Below are positions 1-10,348 of a DNA stretch of 64,000 bases, piece after piece. Each line of letters opens with the position of its first letter. Within the stretch, counting starts at the first letter, position 1. The notes beneath the pieces were generated by a model. The model saw only the letters and a program-made list of their open reading frames with translations. It did not search any database and was not told the origin of the DNA. The DNA comes from Bacteroidales bacterium (GTDB lineage Bacteria; Bacteroidota; Bacteroidia; Bacteroidales; Muribaculaceae): NCBI GenBank assembly GCA_910575545.1, contig CAJTFH010000004.1, positions 112,292 to 176,291 on the forward strand, read 5' to 3'. The position numbers were made by a program, and so were the translations under genes.

Positions 1-1
1 C

Positions 2-1219
2 GACAACTCAGCGGTAGCCCTCGGAGAACTGGCGTCGCGATGGTATGGGGAACCGTCGAAACGGCTGAAACTCGTCGGGGTGACAGGCACAAACGGCAAA
101 ACGACCACAGCCACTCTGATATATGAGATGGCGAGGCTGATGGGCTACAAGGCCGGACTGCTTTCAACGGTTGTGAACTATGTTGACACAGAGGCCATAC
201 ATGCCGACCAGACCACTCCCGACGCCCTGACCATCAACCGCCTGTTGGCGCAAATGGTTGAAAGAGGATGTGAATATGCCGCGATGGAGGTAAGTTCACA
301 CGCAGCCGACCAGCACCGCATAGCCGGGCTGCAATTCGCCGGAGGGGTGTTCACCAATCTGACCCGCGACCATCTTGACTACCACAAAACCGTGCAGGCC
401 TACCTCGCGGCGAAAAAATCGTTTTTCGACGGCTTAGGAGCTGACGCATTCGCCCTTACCAATATCGACGACAAAACCGGGGAAGTTATGCTTCAGAACA
501 CCCGCGCCGCAAGGAAGGGCTATTCGCTGAGAAATATGGCCGATTTCCGTGGCAGAGTTATCGAAAGCCGCCTCGACGGCACCCTGATGAGCTTCAACGG
601 CAGGGAAGTCGACGTGTTGTTTACCGGAAAGTTCAATGCCTACAACCTCACAGCAGTTTACGGCACATCAATATTGCTCGGCTGGGAACATGAGACGGTG
701 CTGCTCAACATGAGCCGCCTTGTGCCGGTGGCAGGCCGCTTCCAGACGTTCCACTCGCAACAGAGCGGAGTTACGGCGATTGTGGACTATGCCCATACGC
801 CCGACGCCGTGGTCAATGTTATCAGTGCGATACGCGACGTTGTCGGCAACCGGGGGCAGATAATCACCGTTGTAGGAGCGGGTGGCAACCGCGACAAAGG
901 GAAACGCCCTATCATGGCGAAAGAAGCCGCCAGGCTATCCGACCGTGTGATTCTGACATCTGACAATCCACGTTTCGAGGAGCCGTCTGAGATCCTACAT
1001 GACATGGAAGCCGGACTTGACACTGAGGAGGCCCGCCGAAAGGCTCTCAGCATCGTTGACAGGCGCCAGGCCATCCGCACAGCCGTTGCGCTTGCGCAGA
1101 ATGGAGATGTTGTGCTGGTTGCCGGCAAAGGTCATGAAGACTACCAGGAGGTGAAGGGTGTGAAACACCATTTCGACGACCGCGAAGAGGTGAAAGAGGC
1201 ATTGGGAGGAGGGAAATAA
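2..1219 (+). CDS. murE: UDP-MurNAc-tripeptide synthetase MurE (5' partial)
   Basis: Cytoplasmic Mur ligase that adds meso-diaminopimelate to UDP-MurNAc-L-Ala-D-Glu. The window opens inside the gene: an open frame enters at base 2 and the ATP loop GTNGKTTT follows after about 28 codons, so the N-terminal UMP-binding domain is mostly missing. The central domain (TRDHLDYH) and the C-terminal domain are complete. The DNPR tetrad near base 962 marks meso-DAP rather than lysine specificity. It is the first visible gene of a dcw cluster and is followed by a short heptanucleotide repeat before mraY. Confidence 0.96.
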   Translation, partial: DNSAVALGELASRWYGEPSKRLKLVGVTGTNGKTTTATLIYEMARLMGYKAGLLSTVVNYVDTEAIHADQTTPDALTINRLLAQMVERGCEYAAMEVSSHAADQHRIAGLQFAGGVFTNLTRDHLDYHKTVQAYLAAKKSFFDGLGADAFALTNIDDKTGEVMLQNTRAARKGYSLRNMADFRGRVIESRLDGTLMSFNGREVDVLFTGKFNAYNLTAVYGTSILLGWEHETVLLNMSRLVPVAGRFQTFHSQQSGVTAIVDYAHTPDAVVNVISAIRDVVGNRGQIITVVGAGGNRDKGKRPIMAKEAARLSDRVILTSDNPRFEEPSEILHDMEAGLDTEEARRKALSIVDRRQAIRTAVALAQNGDVVLVAGKGHEDYQEVKGVKHHFDDREEVKEALGGGK

Positions 1220-1227
1220 GAAGGAAG

Positions 1228-1255
1228 AAGTCGTAAGTTAGAAGTTAGGAGTTTC
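1228..1255 (+). repeat. Heptanucleotide repeat downstream of murE
   Basis: Four consecutive 7-nt units (AAGTCGT, AAGTTAG, AAGTTAG, GAGTTTC) start 9 nt after the murE stop. The same degenerate period-7 pattern recurs after mraY, ftsW, ftsZ, the phage scaffold gene and SemiSWEET, and near 58.7 kb. Role unknown. Confidence 0.7.
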
Positions 1256-1328
1256 TGGCGGGGGGAGAGACGTGGCAGGCCAAGTCTCAGATGGGAATGA
1301 TTGACATTTTAAGTAAGAATTTAGAAAA

Positions 1329-2594
1329 GTGTTATATTATCTGTTTAAATATCTGGAGGGTACGGGGTTTCCCGGAGCAAGACTGATGGACTACATCACC
1401 TTCCGCTCAGGGGCAGCGCTGATGCTGTCGCTCTTCATAGCCATGGTCTTCGGCCGGAAAATCATCGACAGGTTGCAGAAGATGCAGGTCGGCGAAATCA
1501 TCCGCAATCTCGGCCTTGAGGGGCAGATGAAAAAGACCGGCACACCGACCATGGGTGGCATCATAATAATTGTTGCCACACTCGTGCCATGTCTCTTAGT
1601 CGGGAACTTAGGGAATGTCTATATGATTCTGATGCTTGTGGCCACAGTCTGGCTTGGTTGCCTGGGGTTTGCCGACGACTATCTCAAGATGCAGAAGAAG
1701 AACAAAGACGGCATGAGCGGGAAATTCAAAATCATCGGGCAGGTAGGCCTTGGACTGATTGTCGGCCTTACGATGATGCTCAGCCCCGACATAGTGATGC
1801 GTCAGAACCATGAGGTCACCAATATGACCACCAATGAGGTTGAAGAGGTGATTTATGAATCTCACGACATCAAATCAACCCAGACCACCATTCCGTTTGT
1901 CAAAGAAAACAACTTCGACTATGCGTCTCTGACAAAATGGATGGGCGATAACGCCCAGACGGGAGGATGGATATTATTCATACTTGTCACCATCTTCGTG
2001 ATTACGGCCACCAGCAACGGGGCCAATCTCACCGACGGCCTCGACGGCCTTGCCACGGGATGTTCGGCCATAATCGCTGTGGCGCTTGCCATAATGGCCT
2101 ATCTCGGGGGCTCAATCATATATTCGAGCTATCTGAACATCATGTATATCCCGATGAGTTCGGAGCTGGTGGTGTTCTGCGCGGCCTTTATCGGAGCGCA
2201 TGTCGGCTTCCTGTGGTATAATGCCTATCCGGCACAGGTGTTCATGGGCGACACAGGCTCGCTGACAATCGGTGGCATCATAGCGGTGCTTGCCATATTG
2301 ATTCACAAAGAGCTGCTGATACCTGTGCTGTGTGCCATCTTCTTCGTTGAGGATGTGTCGGTTATGATTCAGGTGGCCTATTTCAAGATCACCAAACGCC
2401 GCAGCGGGGTCGGTAAACGGGTGTTCAAAATGACACCGTTGCACCACCATTTCCAGAAACCGGGCAATGCCGGAATCGAGGCGTTGATACAGAAACCGCT
2501 GAATGCCATTCCGGAGTCGAAAATAGTGACACGGTTCTGGATTATCGGACTGTTTCTGGCTGTGATAACGTTTGTGACGTTGAAAATTAGGTAG
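1329..2594 (+). CDS. mraY: Phospho-MurNAc-pentapeptide transferase MraY
   Basis: Membrane enzyme that transfers phospho-MurNAc-pentapeptide to undecaprenyl phosphate to give lipid I. The GTG start is chosen because the encoded N-terminus (MLYYLFKYLEG, then DYITFR) aligns with known MraY starts. Visible family motifs are GTPTMGG, the aspartate-rich GFADDYLK, NLTDGLDGLA, FMGDTGS and the HHHFQ loop. At 421 residues it is longer than the roughly 360 of E. coli because of an insert around residues 160-200; I recall similar lengths in Bacteroidetes. A 109-nt gap with repeats separates it from murE. Confidence 0.97.
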   Translation: MLYYLFKYLEGTGFPGARLMDYITFRSGAALMLSLFIAMVFGRKIIDRLQKMQVGEIIRNLGLEGQMKKTGTPTMGGIIIIVATLVPCLLVGNLGNVYMILMLVATVWLGCLGFADDYLKMQKKNKDGMSGKFKIIGQVGLGLIVGLTMMLSPDIVMRQNHEVTNMTTNEVEEVIYESHDIKSTQTTIPFVKENNFDYASLTKWMGDNAQTGGWILFILVTIFVITATSNGANLTDGLDGLATGCSAIIAVALAIMAYLGGSIIYSSYLNIMYIPMSSELVVFCAAFIGAHVGFLWYNAYPAQVFMGDTGSLTIGGIIAVLAILIHKELLIPVLCAIFFVEDVSVMIQVAYFKITKRRSGVGKRVFKMTPLHHHFQKPGNAGIEALIQKPLNAIPESKIVTRFWIIGLFLAVITFVTLKIR

Positions 2595-2609
2595 CAGCCG
2601 TAATTTAGA

Positions 2610-2630
2610 AGTTTGAAGTTAGAAGTTATA
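2610..2630 (+). repeat. Heptanucleotide repeat downstream of mraY
   Basis: Three 7-nt units (AAGTTTG, AAGTTAG, AAGTTAT) fill most of the gap between the mraY stop and the murD start. Same family as the repeat after murE. Confidence 0.65.
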
Positions 2631-2646
2631 CACTGACAAAAAGCAT

Positions 2647-4026
2647 ATGAGCGAAATGGAAACTAAGAAGCGCCTTGTGGTGCTTGGAGGGGGGGAAAGC
2701 GGCATTGGAGCCGCCGTACTCGGCAAGGTTAAGGGGATGGAGGTTTTTCTGAGCGATTGCGGCAAGATTGCCCCCCGCTATCTTGAGGCACTCGACCGCT
2801 ATAAAATTGATTATGAGCAAGGCGGACACACATCTGAGCTTATCCTCAATGCCGATGAAGTTGTGAAATCGCCCGGAGTTCCACCAACCGCGCCCATCGT
2901 TAGAGAGTTGGTTGAACGTGGCATACCTGTGATTTCTGAGATTGAGCTTGCCGGACGCTACAGTGATGCCAAAATGGTCTGTATCACCGGTAGCAACGGT
3001 AAGACAACCACTACAATGCTCATCTACCACATCTTGCGGGAAGCGGGCATAAACGTTGGCCTTGCCGGAAATGTGGGGCGCTCGCTGGCATGGCAGGTGG
3101 CGGAAGACAAACATGATGTTTATGTGGTGGAACTCAGCTCGTTCCAGCTGGAGAACATGTATGACTTCAGGGCAAACATCGCCGTGTTGATGAATATCAC
3201 GCCCGACCACCTCGACAGATATGAATACAAGATGCAGAATTACATCAACGCCAAATTCCGCATATTGCAGAACCTGACTCCGACCGATGCATTCGTGTTC
3301 TGGGAGGAAGACCCTGTGATTACTGAACAGTTGAAGCACATTGCGACTGAAGCACGCCTGTTCCCGTTTGCAGAGACACAGCATGAAGATTCGGCAGCCT
3401 GGACCAACCCGAGCGGGGAACTTTTCATAAAAACACCCGGCACAGACCTTGTGATGCCACGTGCCCAGTTGGCCCTTAGGGGTTTGCACAACCTGTTGAA
3501 CTCGATGGCAGCAGGTCTCAGCGCCAGCCTTTTAGACATCCGCAAAGAGGATATACGCCGGGCACTTAGCGATTTCGAGGGGGTTGAGCACCGACTGGAA
3601 CATGTAGAGACCATCGGTGGAGCCCGTTGGGTCAACGATTCAAAGGCCACCAATGTGAATTCATGCTGGTATGCTCTGGAGTCGATGAAGCCAGGGAAAT
3701 CAACCATACTGATCCTCGGAGGCAAAGACAAAGGGAACGACTACAACGAGATTCTTCCGCTGGTTAACGAGAAGGTTAAAGCTATCGTTGCCATGGGTAA
3801 GGACAATCAGAAAATCGTTGATTTTTTCACTGGGAAGGTTGCCGAAGTGCGCGACACACACTCGCTGGCCGATGCCGTTAAGGCTTGCCGCGAACTTTCG
3901 GAAGCTGGCGACACCGTTCTGCTGTCGCCGTGTTGCGCCAGCTTCGACCTTTTCAACAGCTATGAAGACCGCGGCCGCAAATTCAAAGCCGCAGTGAGGG
4001 AGATGAAAAAACAGGAACTGAGATGA
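2647..4026 (+). CDS. murD: UDP-MurNAc-L-alanine:D-glutamate ligase MurD
   Basis: Cytoplasmic Mur ligase adding D-glutamate to UDP-MurNAc-L-Ala. The N-terminal Rossmann domain starts with VVLGGGESGIG, the ATP loop GSNGKTTTT is near residue 115, NITPDHLDRY lies in the central domain, and NDSKATN with LILGGKDKGN mark the C-terminal domain. At 459 residues it is full length for the family. The stop is followed at once by the ftsW start (4 bp overlap), which suggests coupled translation. Confidence 0.97.
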   Translation: MSEMETKKRLVVLGGGESGIGAAVLGKVKGMEVFLSDCGKIAPRYLEALDRYKIDYEQGGHTSELILNADEVVKSPGVPPTAPIVRELVERGIPVISEIELAGRYSDAKMVCITGSNGKTTTTMLIYHILREAGINVGLAGNVGRSLAWQVAEDKHDVYVVELSSFQLENMYDFRANIAVLMNITPDHLDRYEYKMQNYINAKFRILQNLTPTDAFVFWEEDPVITEQLKHIATEARLFPFAETQHEDSAAWTNPSGELFIKTPGTDLVMPRAQLALRGLHNLLNSMAAGLSASLLDIRKEDIRRALSDFEGVEHRLEHVETIGGARWVNDSKATNVNSCWYALESMKPGKSTILILGGKDKGNDYNEILPLVNEKVKAIVAMGKDNQKIVDFFTGKVAEVRDTHSLADAVKACRELSEAGDTVLLSPCCASFDLFNSYEDRGRKFKAAVREMKKQELR

Positions 4027-5342
4027 TTAATGATGGCGGGGGGACGGCCGCCCCTAAGGTGGAAGCAAAGGTGAAGAGACCGCTGCCAAAGGCCGACAAA
4101 TATATCATGGCTATTTACATAGCCATCCTGGTGATTTCGGTGATTGAGCTTTACAGTGCCTCGTCGCGCGAAGTGCAGGCATCGAATGTGTTCGGGCCGA
4201 TTATACGCCACGGCCAGATGCTGCTGCTGGGTGTTGTGTTGACCCTCGGCATCTCGCGGTTGCACTACCGGTGGCTGATTCCGCTGACCCCGTTGTTTGT
4301 GGCAGTTACGGTCATATTGGCTGTGTATGTGCTGTTTAAGGGAGACATCATCAACGGCGCTCGCCGTAGCACTACCCTGCTCGGCATCCCGATACAGCCG
4401 GCCGAACTGCTGAAACTGGCGGTGGTGCTTCTTATAGCGCTTGTTATGTCGAAAATGCAGGAGCGACGGGGGGTGAAAACATCGGGAGTGGTCATAAGCG
4501 CCTCATTCGTGCTTCTTTGTAGCGGACTGCTATTCACTCAGGGGTTGACCAACACCCTGCTTCTCATGGGGATATCGTTTGCCATGATGCTCATCGGGGG
4601 GTTGCAGATGAAGAAATTCCTTCTTGTGCTGGTTGCCTATGGGGTAGTTGGCGGAGCGGCAATATTGGTGAAGAAATCTAATGAGCAGCATTATTCAGAA
4701 GCAGAACTGCTCCATATAACCGAAACGGGGAAAAACTTCGCCGGCGAGGTGGTTACGCTTGAACGTAGCGGCACCCAAAGGGGGCGCATAGACCGCTGGC
4801 TGGGGGATTCCATACCCAAATATGCCGAACCCATCACTGCTGAAAACCGCCAGGAACAGTATTCTTATATGGCCCAGGCCCATGGAGGATGGATCGGCCA
4901 ACTGCCGGGTAATTCACGCGAGACCGCACGGTTGCCGCTTGCATTTTCCGATTATATATTCGCAATCGTGGTTGAAGACTGGGGCTTTCTGGGCGGAATG
5001 TTCCTGCTCGCGCTCTATCTGATGCTGCTTGCGCGGGCGGGTGCTATAGCATCGCGGTGCGCACAGCCTTTTCCTGCGCTCCTGGTGATGGGTATGGCAG
5101 TGATGATTGTGCTTCAGGCGCTTTTCCATATGGCGATCGTCACCGGCGTGTTCCCCGTGTCGGGTCAGCCTCTGCCATTGATTTCAAAAGGGGGCTCGTC
5201 AATCATAGCAACTTCGATAGCCTTCGGTGTTATGCTGAGCGTGAGCCGTTTTGCCGTGCAGAGCAACAACCGCAAGGAAATCAACGCTGAAATCATGGCT
5301 CTTCCACCCGATATCGTGGGTGAGAATCTAGGGAAGTTGTAG
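4023..5342 (+). CDS. ftsW: SEDS-family peptidoglycan polymerase FtsW
   Basis: Polytopic inner-membrane septal glycan polymerase of the SEDS family. A basic cytoplasmic N-terminus of about 30 residues (VEAKVKRPLPKADKY) precedes about ten hydrophobic segments. The motif SGQPLPLISKGGSS near residue 380 is the SEDS signature. A long soluble loop (about residues 215-285) lies between membrane segments. Position between murD and murG favours FtsW over RodA. The gene overlaps murD by 4 bp and is followed by a heptanucleotide repeat. Confidence 0.95.
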   Translation: MINDGGGTAAPKVEAKVKRPLPKADKYIMAIYIAILVISVIELYSASSREVQASNVFGPIIRHGQMLLLGVVLTLGISRLHYRWLIPLTPLFVAVTVILAVYVLFKGDIINGARRSTTLLGIPIQPAELLKLAVVLLIALVMSKMQERRGVKTSGVVISASFVLLCSGLLFTQGLTNTLLLMGISFAMMLIGGLQMKKFLLVLVAYGVVGGAAILVKKSNEQHYSEAELLHITETGKNFAGEVVTLERSGTQRGRIDRWLGDSIPKYAEPITAENRQEQYSYMAQAHGGWIGQLPGNSRETARLPLAFSDYIFAIVVEDWGFLGGMFLLALYLMLLARAGAIASRCAQPFPALLVMGMAVMIVLQALFHMAIVTGVFPVSGQPLPLISKGGSSIIATSIAFGVMLSVSRFAVQSNNRKEINAEIMALPPDIVGENLGKL

Positions 5343-5370
5343 AAGTCGGAAGTTGAAGGTTTGAAATCGG
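5343..5370 (+). repeat. Heptanucleotide repeat downstream of ftsW
   Basis: Four degenerate 7-nt units (AAGTCGG, AAGTTGA, AGGTTTG, AAATCGG) begin directly after the ftsW stop codon. Same period and phase pattern as at the ends of murE and mraY. Confidence 0.6.
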
Positions 5371-5435
5371 GGGTGGGGTTTAAGGGGGTAACCCGTTGCA
5401 TAGGGGAAGGAATTTGACATTTAGTGTTATAAGAT

Positions 5436-6530
5436 ATGAAAGTGCTGATTTCTGGTGGAGGAACCGGAGGACATATATTTCCGGCATTGGCCATAGCCAA
5501 TGCCGTGCGGAGGCGTGTGCCTGAGACCGGGATATTGTTTGTCGGAGCCGAGGGACGCATGGAGATGGAGCGTGTTCCCGCGGCAGGATATGAAATCGTA
5601 GGTCTTCCGGTGGCGGGCTTCGACCGCAAACGCCTGTGGCGCAATGTGAAGGTTTTGTGGAAGCTGATGAAAAGTATGCGTATGGCCCGTCGGGTGCTGC
5701 GCGATTTTCAACCCGACATTGCCGTGGGTGTGGGGGGCTATGCTTCAGGGCCGATGCTGAAAGAGGCCCAGAAACGTGGTATACCGACCCTTATCCAGGA
5801 GCAGAACTCCTATGCCGGGGTGACCAACAAACTGTTGGCGGCCAATGCCGACAGAATCTGTGTTGCCTACGACGGCATGGAACGATTCTTCCCCGGTGAG
5901 AAAATAATCAAGACCGGAAATCCGGTGCGAAAAGATGTGGTAAGCTCAAAGCTGAGCCAAGAGGACGCGAAACGGGAATTGGGCTTCAACCCTAACCGCC
6001 CGCTGGTGGTAGTTGTGGGGGGAAGCCTGGGCGCACGAACCATCAACGACTCAATGAAGCTGGCTGTCAGGGACATGCTGAAATCAGGGGCGTCGGTGCT
6101 ATGGCAGACGGGGAAGCTCTATGCCGACGAATGCCAGAAAGCAATCGCCGACATCAACAACGAAAACCTCATTGCAACAGCCTTTGTCGGGCGGATGGAT
6201 CTGGTCTACAGGGGGGCAGACCTGGTAGTGTCGCGCGCAGGAGCAAGCACGATTTCTGAAATCCAGCTGGCAGGAGTTCCGGCAGTGCTCGTTCCATCAC
6301 CGAATGTGGCCGAAGACCACCAGCGCAAGAATGCCGAAGCGCTTGCCCAGCGAGGTGCGGCGGTTATGATTCTCGACCGCGAATGCGCCGAGAAGTTGCC
6401 AAGAGTGGTGACGGAGATGCTCCGCGACCCGAAAAAACGCGAAGAATTAGGCGCGAATGCGCGGAAAATGGCGTTGGAAAACGCTGATGAAAAGATTGTT
6501 GACGAAATTCTGAAAATCATAAAGCGATAG
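5436..6530 (+). CDS. murG: UDP-GlcNAc:lipid I N-acetylglucosaminyltransferase MurG
   Basis: Peripheral membrane GT-B glycosyltransferase that converts lipid I to lipid II. The N-terminal glycine loop GGGTGGH, the EQNSYAG region near residue 130, NPVRKDV, GGSLGAR and the donor-site segment SRAGASTISE are all present. At 364 residues it is normal for the family. It lies 93 nt after ftsW and 6 nt before murC. Confidence 0.97.
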   Translation: MKVLISGGGTGGHIFPALAIANAVRRRVPETGILFVGAEGRMEMERVPAAGYEIVGLPVAGFDRKRLWRNVKVLWKLMKSMRMARRVLRDFQPDIAVGVGGYASGPMLKEAQKRGIPTLIQEQNSYAGVTNKLLAANADRICVAYDGMERFFPGEKIIKTGNPVRKDVVSSKLSQEDAKRELGFNPNRPLVVVVGGSLGARTINDSMKLAVRDMLKSGASVLWQTGKLYADECQKAIADINNENLIATAFVGRMDLVYRGADLVVSRAGASTISEIQLAGVPAVLVPSPNVAEDHQRKNAEALAQRGAAVMILDRECAEKLPRVVTEMLRDPKKREELGANARKMALENADEKIVDEILKIIKR

Positions 6531-6536
6531 GCGGAG

Positions 6537-7958
6537 ATGGAACAGATTGAAAGGATATATTTCGTGGGTGCCGGAGGAATCGGGATGGCCGCCTTGGAGA
6601 GGTATTATCTGGCCAAAGGAATTCCGGTGGCGGGATATGACCGCACTCCAAGCGAGCTGACCGAACACCTTGAAAAAGAGGGCGCAAGGATTTTTTTTGA
6701 AGACGACGCAGAGAAATCGATTCCGGCGGAGTTCCGCAGCCGGGAAGGGACACTTGTGGTTTTCACCCCTGCCATTCCTGAAGATAACCGGGTGCTGGGA
6801 TTCTTCCGCAACAACGGTTTTGAAATTATCAAACGGGCGGCTCTTTTAGGGATGATTACCCGCGAAAGCAAAGGGCTATGTTTTGCCGGAACGCATGGCA
6901 AAACCACAACCTCTTCGATGGCCGCGCATGTGATGCACAGCTGCGCGGCCGACTGCAATGCATTCTTAGGTGGGGTTTTACGCAATTATGATTCAAATTT
7001 CCTGCTGGCTCCCCGCAGCCCGTATTCCGTGATTGAAGCGGATGAGTTCGACAGGTCATTCCACCAGCTGCGCCCTTATATAGCTGTAATCACCTCTACC
7101 GACCCCGACCATCTCGACATCTACGGCACAGAAGAGGGGTATCTCGAGGGGTTCGCACGGTTTACAGAACTTGTGCGCCCCGACGGGGCATTGGTGGTGC
7201 ATGAGGGGCTGAAACTGCGCCCCCGCCCACAAAAAGGGGTAAAGGTCTACAGTTACGGACTCAACAGCGGAGATTTCCATGCCGAGAATATACGACACGG
7301 CAACGGTGAGATACACTTCGATTTCATCGCACCCGACGGCAGAATCGATGACATCAACCTAGGGGTGCCGGTGGAGATAAACATAGAGAACGGGGTGGCC
7401 GCACTTGCAGCCTGTTGGCTGACAGGCGATATTGAACCGGAGAAAGCCAAGGAGGCGATGTCATCGTTCATGGGGCCGAAACGACGCTTTGAATTCAGAC
7501 TGAAAGAACCTGGCAGCCAAGGGAGGGCGATAATCGACGATTATGCCCACCATCCCGACGAACTTAAGGCATCGATAACCTCGGTGAAAGCGCTCTATCC
7601 CGACCGGCGGCTCACGGTGGTTTTCCAGCCTCATCTCTACACACGGACCCGCGATTTCGCCGACGGTTTCGCCGACGCTCTCAGCCATGCCGACGAAGTG
7701 ATACTGACCGACATCTACCCTGCCCGCGAACTTCCTATCGAGGGGGTTACATCGAAAATAATCTATGACAAGATAAGATGCGGGAAAAAAGCGTTAATAC
7801 CCCGTGAAGATTTGATAAAAAGCGTCGGAAATCTTAACTTTGAAATTCTATTGACGGCCGGAGCGGGCGACATCGCTGACCTGGTGGAGGGGATGGTCGA
7901 AGCGGTGGCGGATGCACCCAGGTGCATCCCTGCAAGCCGAGGAACGGCAGGTTTATGA
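6537..7958 (+). CDS. murC: UDP-MurNAc:L-alanine ligase MurC
   Basis: Cytoplasmic ligase adding L-alanine to UDP-MurNAc, the first step of stem peptide synthesis. FVGAGGIGMAALE forms the N-terminal nucleotide fold, GTHGKTTT near residue 118 is the ATP loop, and DDYAHHPDEL marks the C-terminal domain. The last codons contain a perfect 9-bp palindrome (GGATGCACC-CA-GGTGCATCC, about 7909-7928), which could fold in the mRNA just before the ftsQ start. Length 473 residues is typical. Confidence 0.97.
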   Translation: MEQIERIYFVGAGGIGMAALERYYLAKGIPVAGYDRTPSELTEHLEKEGARIFFEDDAEKSIPAEFRSREGTLVVFTPAIPEDNRVLGFFRNNGFEIIKRAALLGMITRESKGLCFAGTHGKTTTSSMAAHVMHSCAADCNAFLGGVLRNYDSNFLLAPRSPYSVIEADEFDRSFHQLRPYIAVITSTDPDHLDIYGTEEGYLEGFARFTELVRPDGALVVHEGLKLRPRPQKGVKVYSYGLNSGDFHAENIRHGNGEIHFDFIAPDGRIDDINLGVPVEINIENGVAALAACWLTGDIEPEKAKEAMSSFMGPKRRFEFRLKEPGSQGRAIIDDYAHHPDELKASITSVKALYPDRRLTVVFQPHLYTRTRDFADGFADALSHADEVILTDIYPARELPIEGVTSKIIYDKIRCGKKALIPREDLIKSVGNLNFEILLTAGAGDIADLVEGMVEAVADAPRCIPASRGTAGL

Positions 7959-7986
7959 CCGGGATGGGAAAGATGACTGACGAAGA

Positions 7987-8844
7987 ATGACAAAAAAAGG
8001 TGTGATAAGGTGTCTGCTGTCGGTGGTGCTGATGTGCTACCTGGCATTCGCGTTGTTTGTGGCCAATGATATGGCCGCCCGCGAGATGTGTGCCGGCATC
8101 GACATAAAAGTTCTTCAGGAAGAGGGATTGCGCAAATTCGTGAGCGGAGGAGAAGTCAGGAGACTGCTCGACGAATGGGGTCTCGGAGATGTGAAACGCC
8201 CTGTTGCAACGATTGACCTTCAGGAGATTGAAGACCGGCTCAACAGCATCGTCAATATCGAACACGCAACGGCTGAAAGACTGGCTAACCGAAAAGTCAG
8301 AGTAAGCGTAACCCCGATGATTCCTGTTGCGAGGGTGTTTGACATTAATGGATCGTACTACATCAACCGGTCGGGCAAACGGTTGACGGCCAACCACCGT
8401 TTCCGCCTGGATGTTCCTGTAATTACAGGGCATTTCGACAGCATAAACAACGCTGTGTCGCTCATACCATTGGTTGAACGGCTTGCAAACAATCCTGACT
8501 GGAACGCTATTGTAGCCCAGATTTCCATTGACCCTAAAAACCACGATGTCATACTGGTTCCTATGATACGCGGGCATGTGGTGAATCTTGGCGACACATC
8601 TGACATCGATAACAAGCTGGAACGTGTGATGCTGATGTATCACAAGGTTCTTCCGCTCAAAGGATGGAACTATTACGACACTATTTCTGTTAAATGGGGG
8701 GGGCAGGTTGTCGCCACCCGACGGCAGAAAAAGATTGCCGAACCGCTGATAAGGTTTGACCAGGAGGGGGATGAGACCGAAATCGAGGATGTCAACTCGA
8801 TGCTTGTGTCAACCGAAACCGACACTGCGGCGGTGAAGAGATGA
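7987..8844 (+). CDS. ftsQ: Cell division protein FtsQ
   Basis: Bitopic divisome protein. A short N-terminus is followed by one membrane helix (about residues 8-28) and a periplasmic POTRA/FtsQ-type domain (from about residue 35). Sequence conservation is low as usual for FtsQ, so the call rests on topology, length (285 residues) and position between murC and ftsA. Confidence 0.88.
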   Translation: MTKKGVIRCLLSVVLMCYLAFALFVANDMAAREMCAGIDIKVLQEEGLRKFVSGGEVRRLLDEWGLGDVKRPVATIDLQEIEDRLNSIVNIEHATAERLANRKVRVSVTPMIPVARVFDINGSYYINRSGKRLTANHRFRLDVPVITGHFDSINNAVSLIPLVERLANNPDWNAIVAQISIDPKNHDVILVPMIRGHVVNLGDTSDIDNKLERVMLMYHKVLPLKGWNYYDTISVKWGGQVVATRRQKKIAEPLIRFDQEGDETEIEDVNSMLVSTETDTAAVKR

Positions 8845-8929
8845 AGGGAGAAGCCGGGTGGGCAGAGACGTGGTTCAGCCCGTCAGCCAAGATAAGAAAA
8901 GAAAAACGATATAACCGAATATAACCGAA

Positions 8930-10348
8930 ATGGGAGATAAGAGCAGTGAACGCTATATAGTGGCGTTTGAGATAGGCAGCTCTAAAATCAGGGGTGCCGT
9001 TGGCGTGGTCGACAACTCAGGTGTTGTTGATATTGTCGCCACCGAAGAGGAGAAACTCACCGACAAGGTGCGCTATGGATGCATTCAGAATGTGGAGGTG
9101 AGCAACGCCCTGGGCCGTGTTGTTGACCGGCTTGAAGCCTACCCCCGCGTTGACCCCAGGGAGATTACCGGCGCATATGTGGCTCTTGGGGGCCGATCTC
9201 TCCAAATCAAACAGGTAGATGTTAGCATCAGCCTGCCGGCAGAGATAGAAATCACCCGTCCGCTCATCAACGACCTGATGCAACAGGCGGCCGCCACAAT
9301 CGGCAGCGACCGCGATGTGGTTGATGTTGTGCCGGTGCGGTTCACTGTCGACAACAAAGCCCAGAATAATCCCATCGGGTCATATGGCCAGCACCTGGGG
9401 GCACGCATGAGTGTTGTGAGCTGTATGCCGCAAATCAAACGTATGCTCCGCAGGGTTATCGGAGAACGCCTTGGGCTCGACATCAACGGGTATATCACCC
9501 GCCCGCTGGCCGAGGCGGAAATGGTTCTGACGGGCGATGAACGTAGGCTGGGATGCATGTTCGTTGACTTCGGGGCGGAAACAACAACCGTTGCCATCTA
9601 CAAAGGGGGCGCCCCGGTTTATCTTGCCACGCTACCTATCGGTTCGCGCAACATCACCATGGATCTCTGCTCACTGAACTACACCGAGGAACGGGCTGAA
9701 GACATCAAGAAATCAATCGGGAACGCAATGCCGCAGGAAGGGACCAAACGCCGCAACGCCGGCGACGGCATCGACTATACGGAGGTAAACAATTATGTGC
9801 ACGCACGCGCCGACGAGATTGTTGCCAACATAATGGCACAGCCTGAATATGCCGGTATGCGCGACACCGACCTACCCGGAGGAATTGTAATCGTAGGGGG
9901 AGGTTCACGTCTGCGCGGGTTCAACGAGCTACTGTCGCAGCAGAGCAAGATGAAGGTAAGAATCGGCGCCCCGACAGCCGCCGTGCGCATATCCGACGGC
10001 GCAGTTCACGGCTCAGATGCCGTTGACGTGATATCCATTGTTGTGGCGGCGGCGGACATGCCGGGCAGCGAATGTGTGACCCACGTTGAAGAAGTGGAGG
10101 AGGAGAATCCCCGCAACGGATATGACGGCATGTATTCCGATGAAAATGATGACCATGAAGAGGAATCGCGTATTGGGCGCATGGACGACGATTTCAGCGA
10201 GGATATCAACGAAAAGAAACGGAAGGAGAAAGAGAAAGCCAAGGCCAAGGAGAAAGAGAAGAAAAAAGGGCCGTCGTTTATCGATAATATCAGGCAGCGA
10301 ATCAGCAATATGCTGAGCGATACGAGTGACTGGGAAGCCGACGAGTGA
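8930..10348 (+). CDS. ftsA: Cell division protein FtsA
   Basis: Actin-like membrane tether for FtsZ. ATPase-fold motifs FEIGSSKIRGAVG (N-terminal), DFGAETTTVAIYKGG (about residue 205) and IVIVGGGSRLRGF (about residue 320) are clear. After the core (about residue 385) comes an acidic stretch and then a strongly charged lysine/glutamate segment (about residues 425-452). The last 25 residues form a probable amphipathic membrane-targeting helix (FIDNIRQRISNML). Its stop codon overlaps the ATG of a small open frame that fills the gap to ftsZ. Confidence 0.95.
   Translation: MGDKSSERYIVAFEIGSSKIRGAVGVVDNSGVVDIVATEEEKLTDKVRYGCIQNVEVSNALGRVVDRLEAYPRVDPREITGAYVALGGRSLQIKQVDVSISLPAEIEITRPLINDLMQQAAATIGSDRDVVDVVPVRFTVDNKAQNNPIGSYGQHLGARMSVVSCMPQIKRMLRRVIGERLGLDINGYITRPLAEAEMVLTGDERRLGCMFVDFGAETTTVAIYKGGAPVYLATLPIGSRNITMDLCSLNYTEERAEDIKKSIGNAMPQEGTKRRNAGDGIDYTEVNNYVHARADEIVANIMAQPEYAGMRDTDLPGGIVIVGGGSRLRGFNELLSQQSKMKVRIGAPTAAVRISDGAVHGSDAVDVISIVVAAADMPGSECVTHVEEVEEENPRNGYDGMYSDENDDHEEESRIGRMDDDFSEDINEKKRKEKEKAKAKEKEKKKGPSFIDNIRQRISNMLSDTSDWEADE

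Noticed and set aside
2626..3489. Minus-strand open frame (287 codons) opposite murD
   Set aside because: Antisense to intact murD, no motifs, no promoter.
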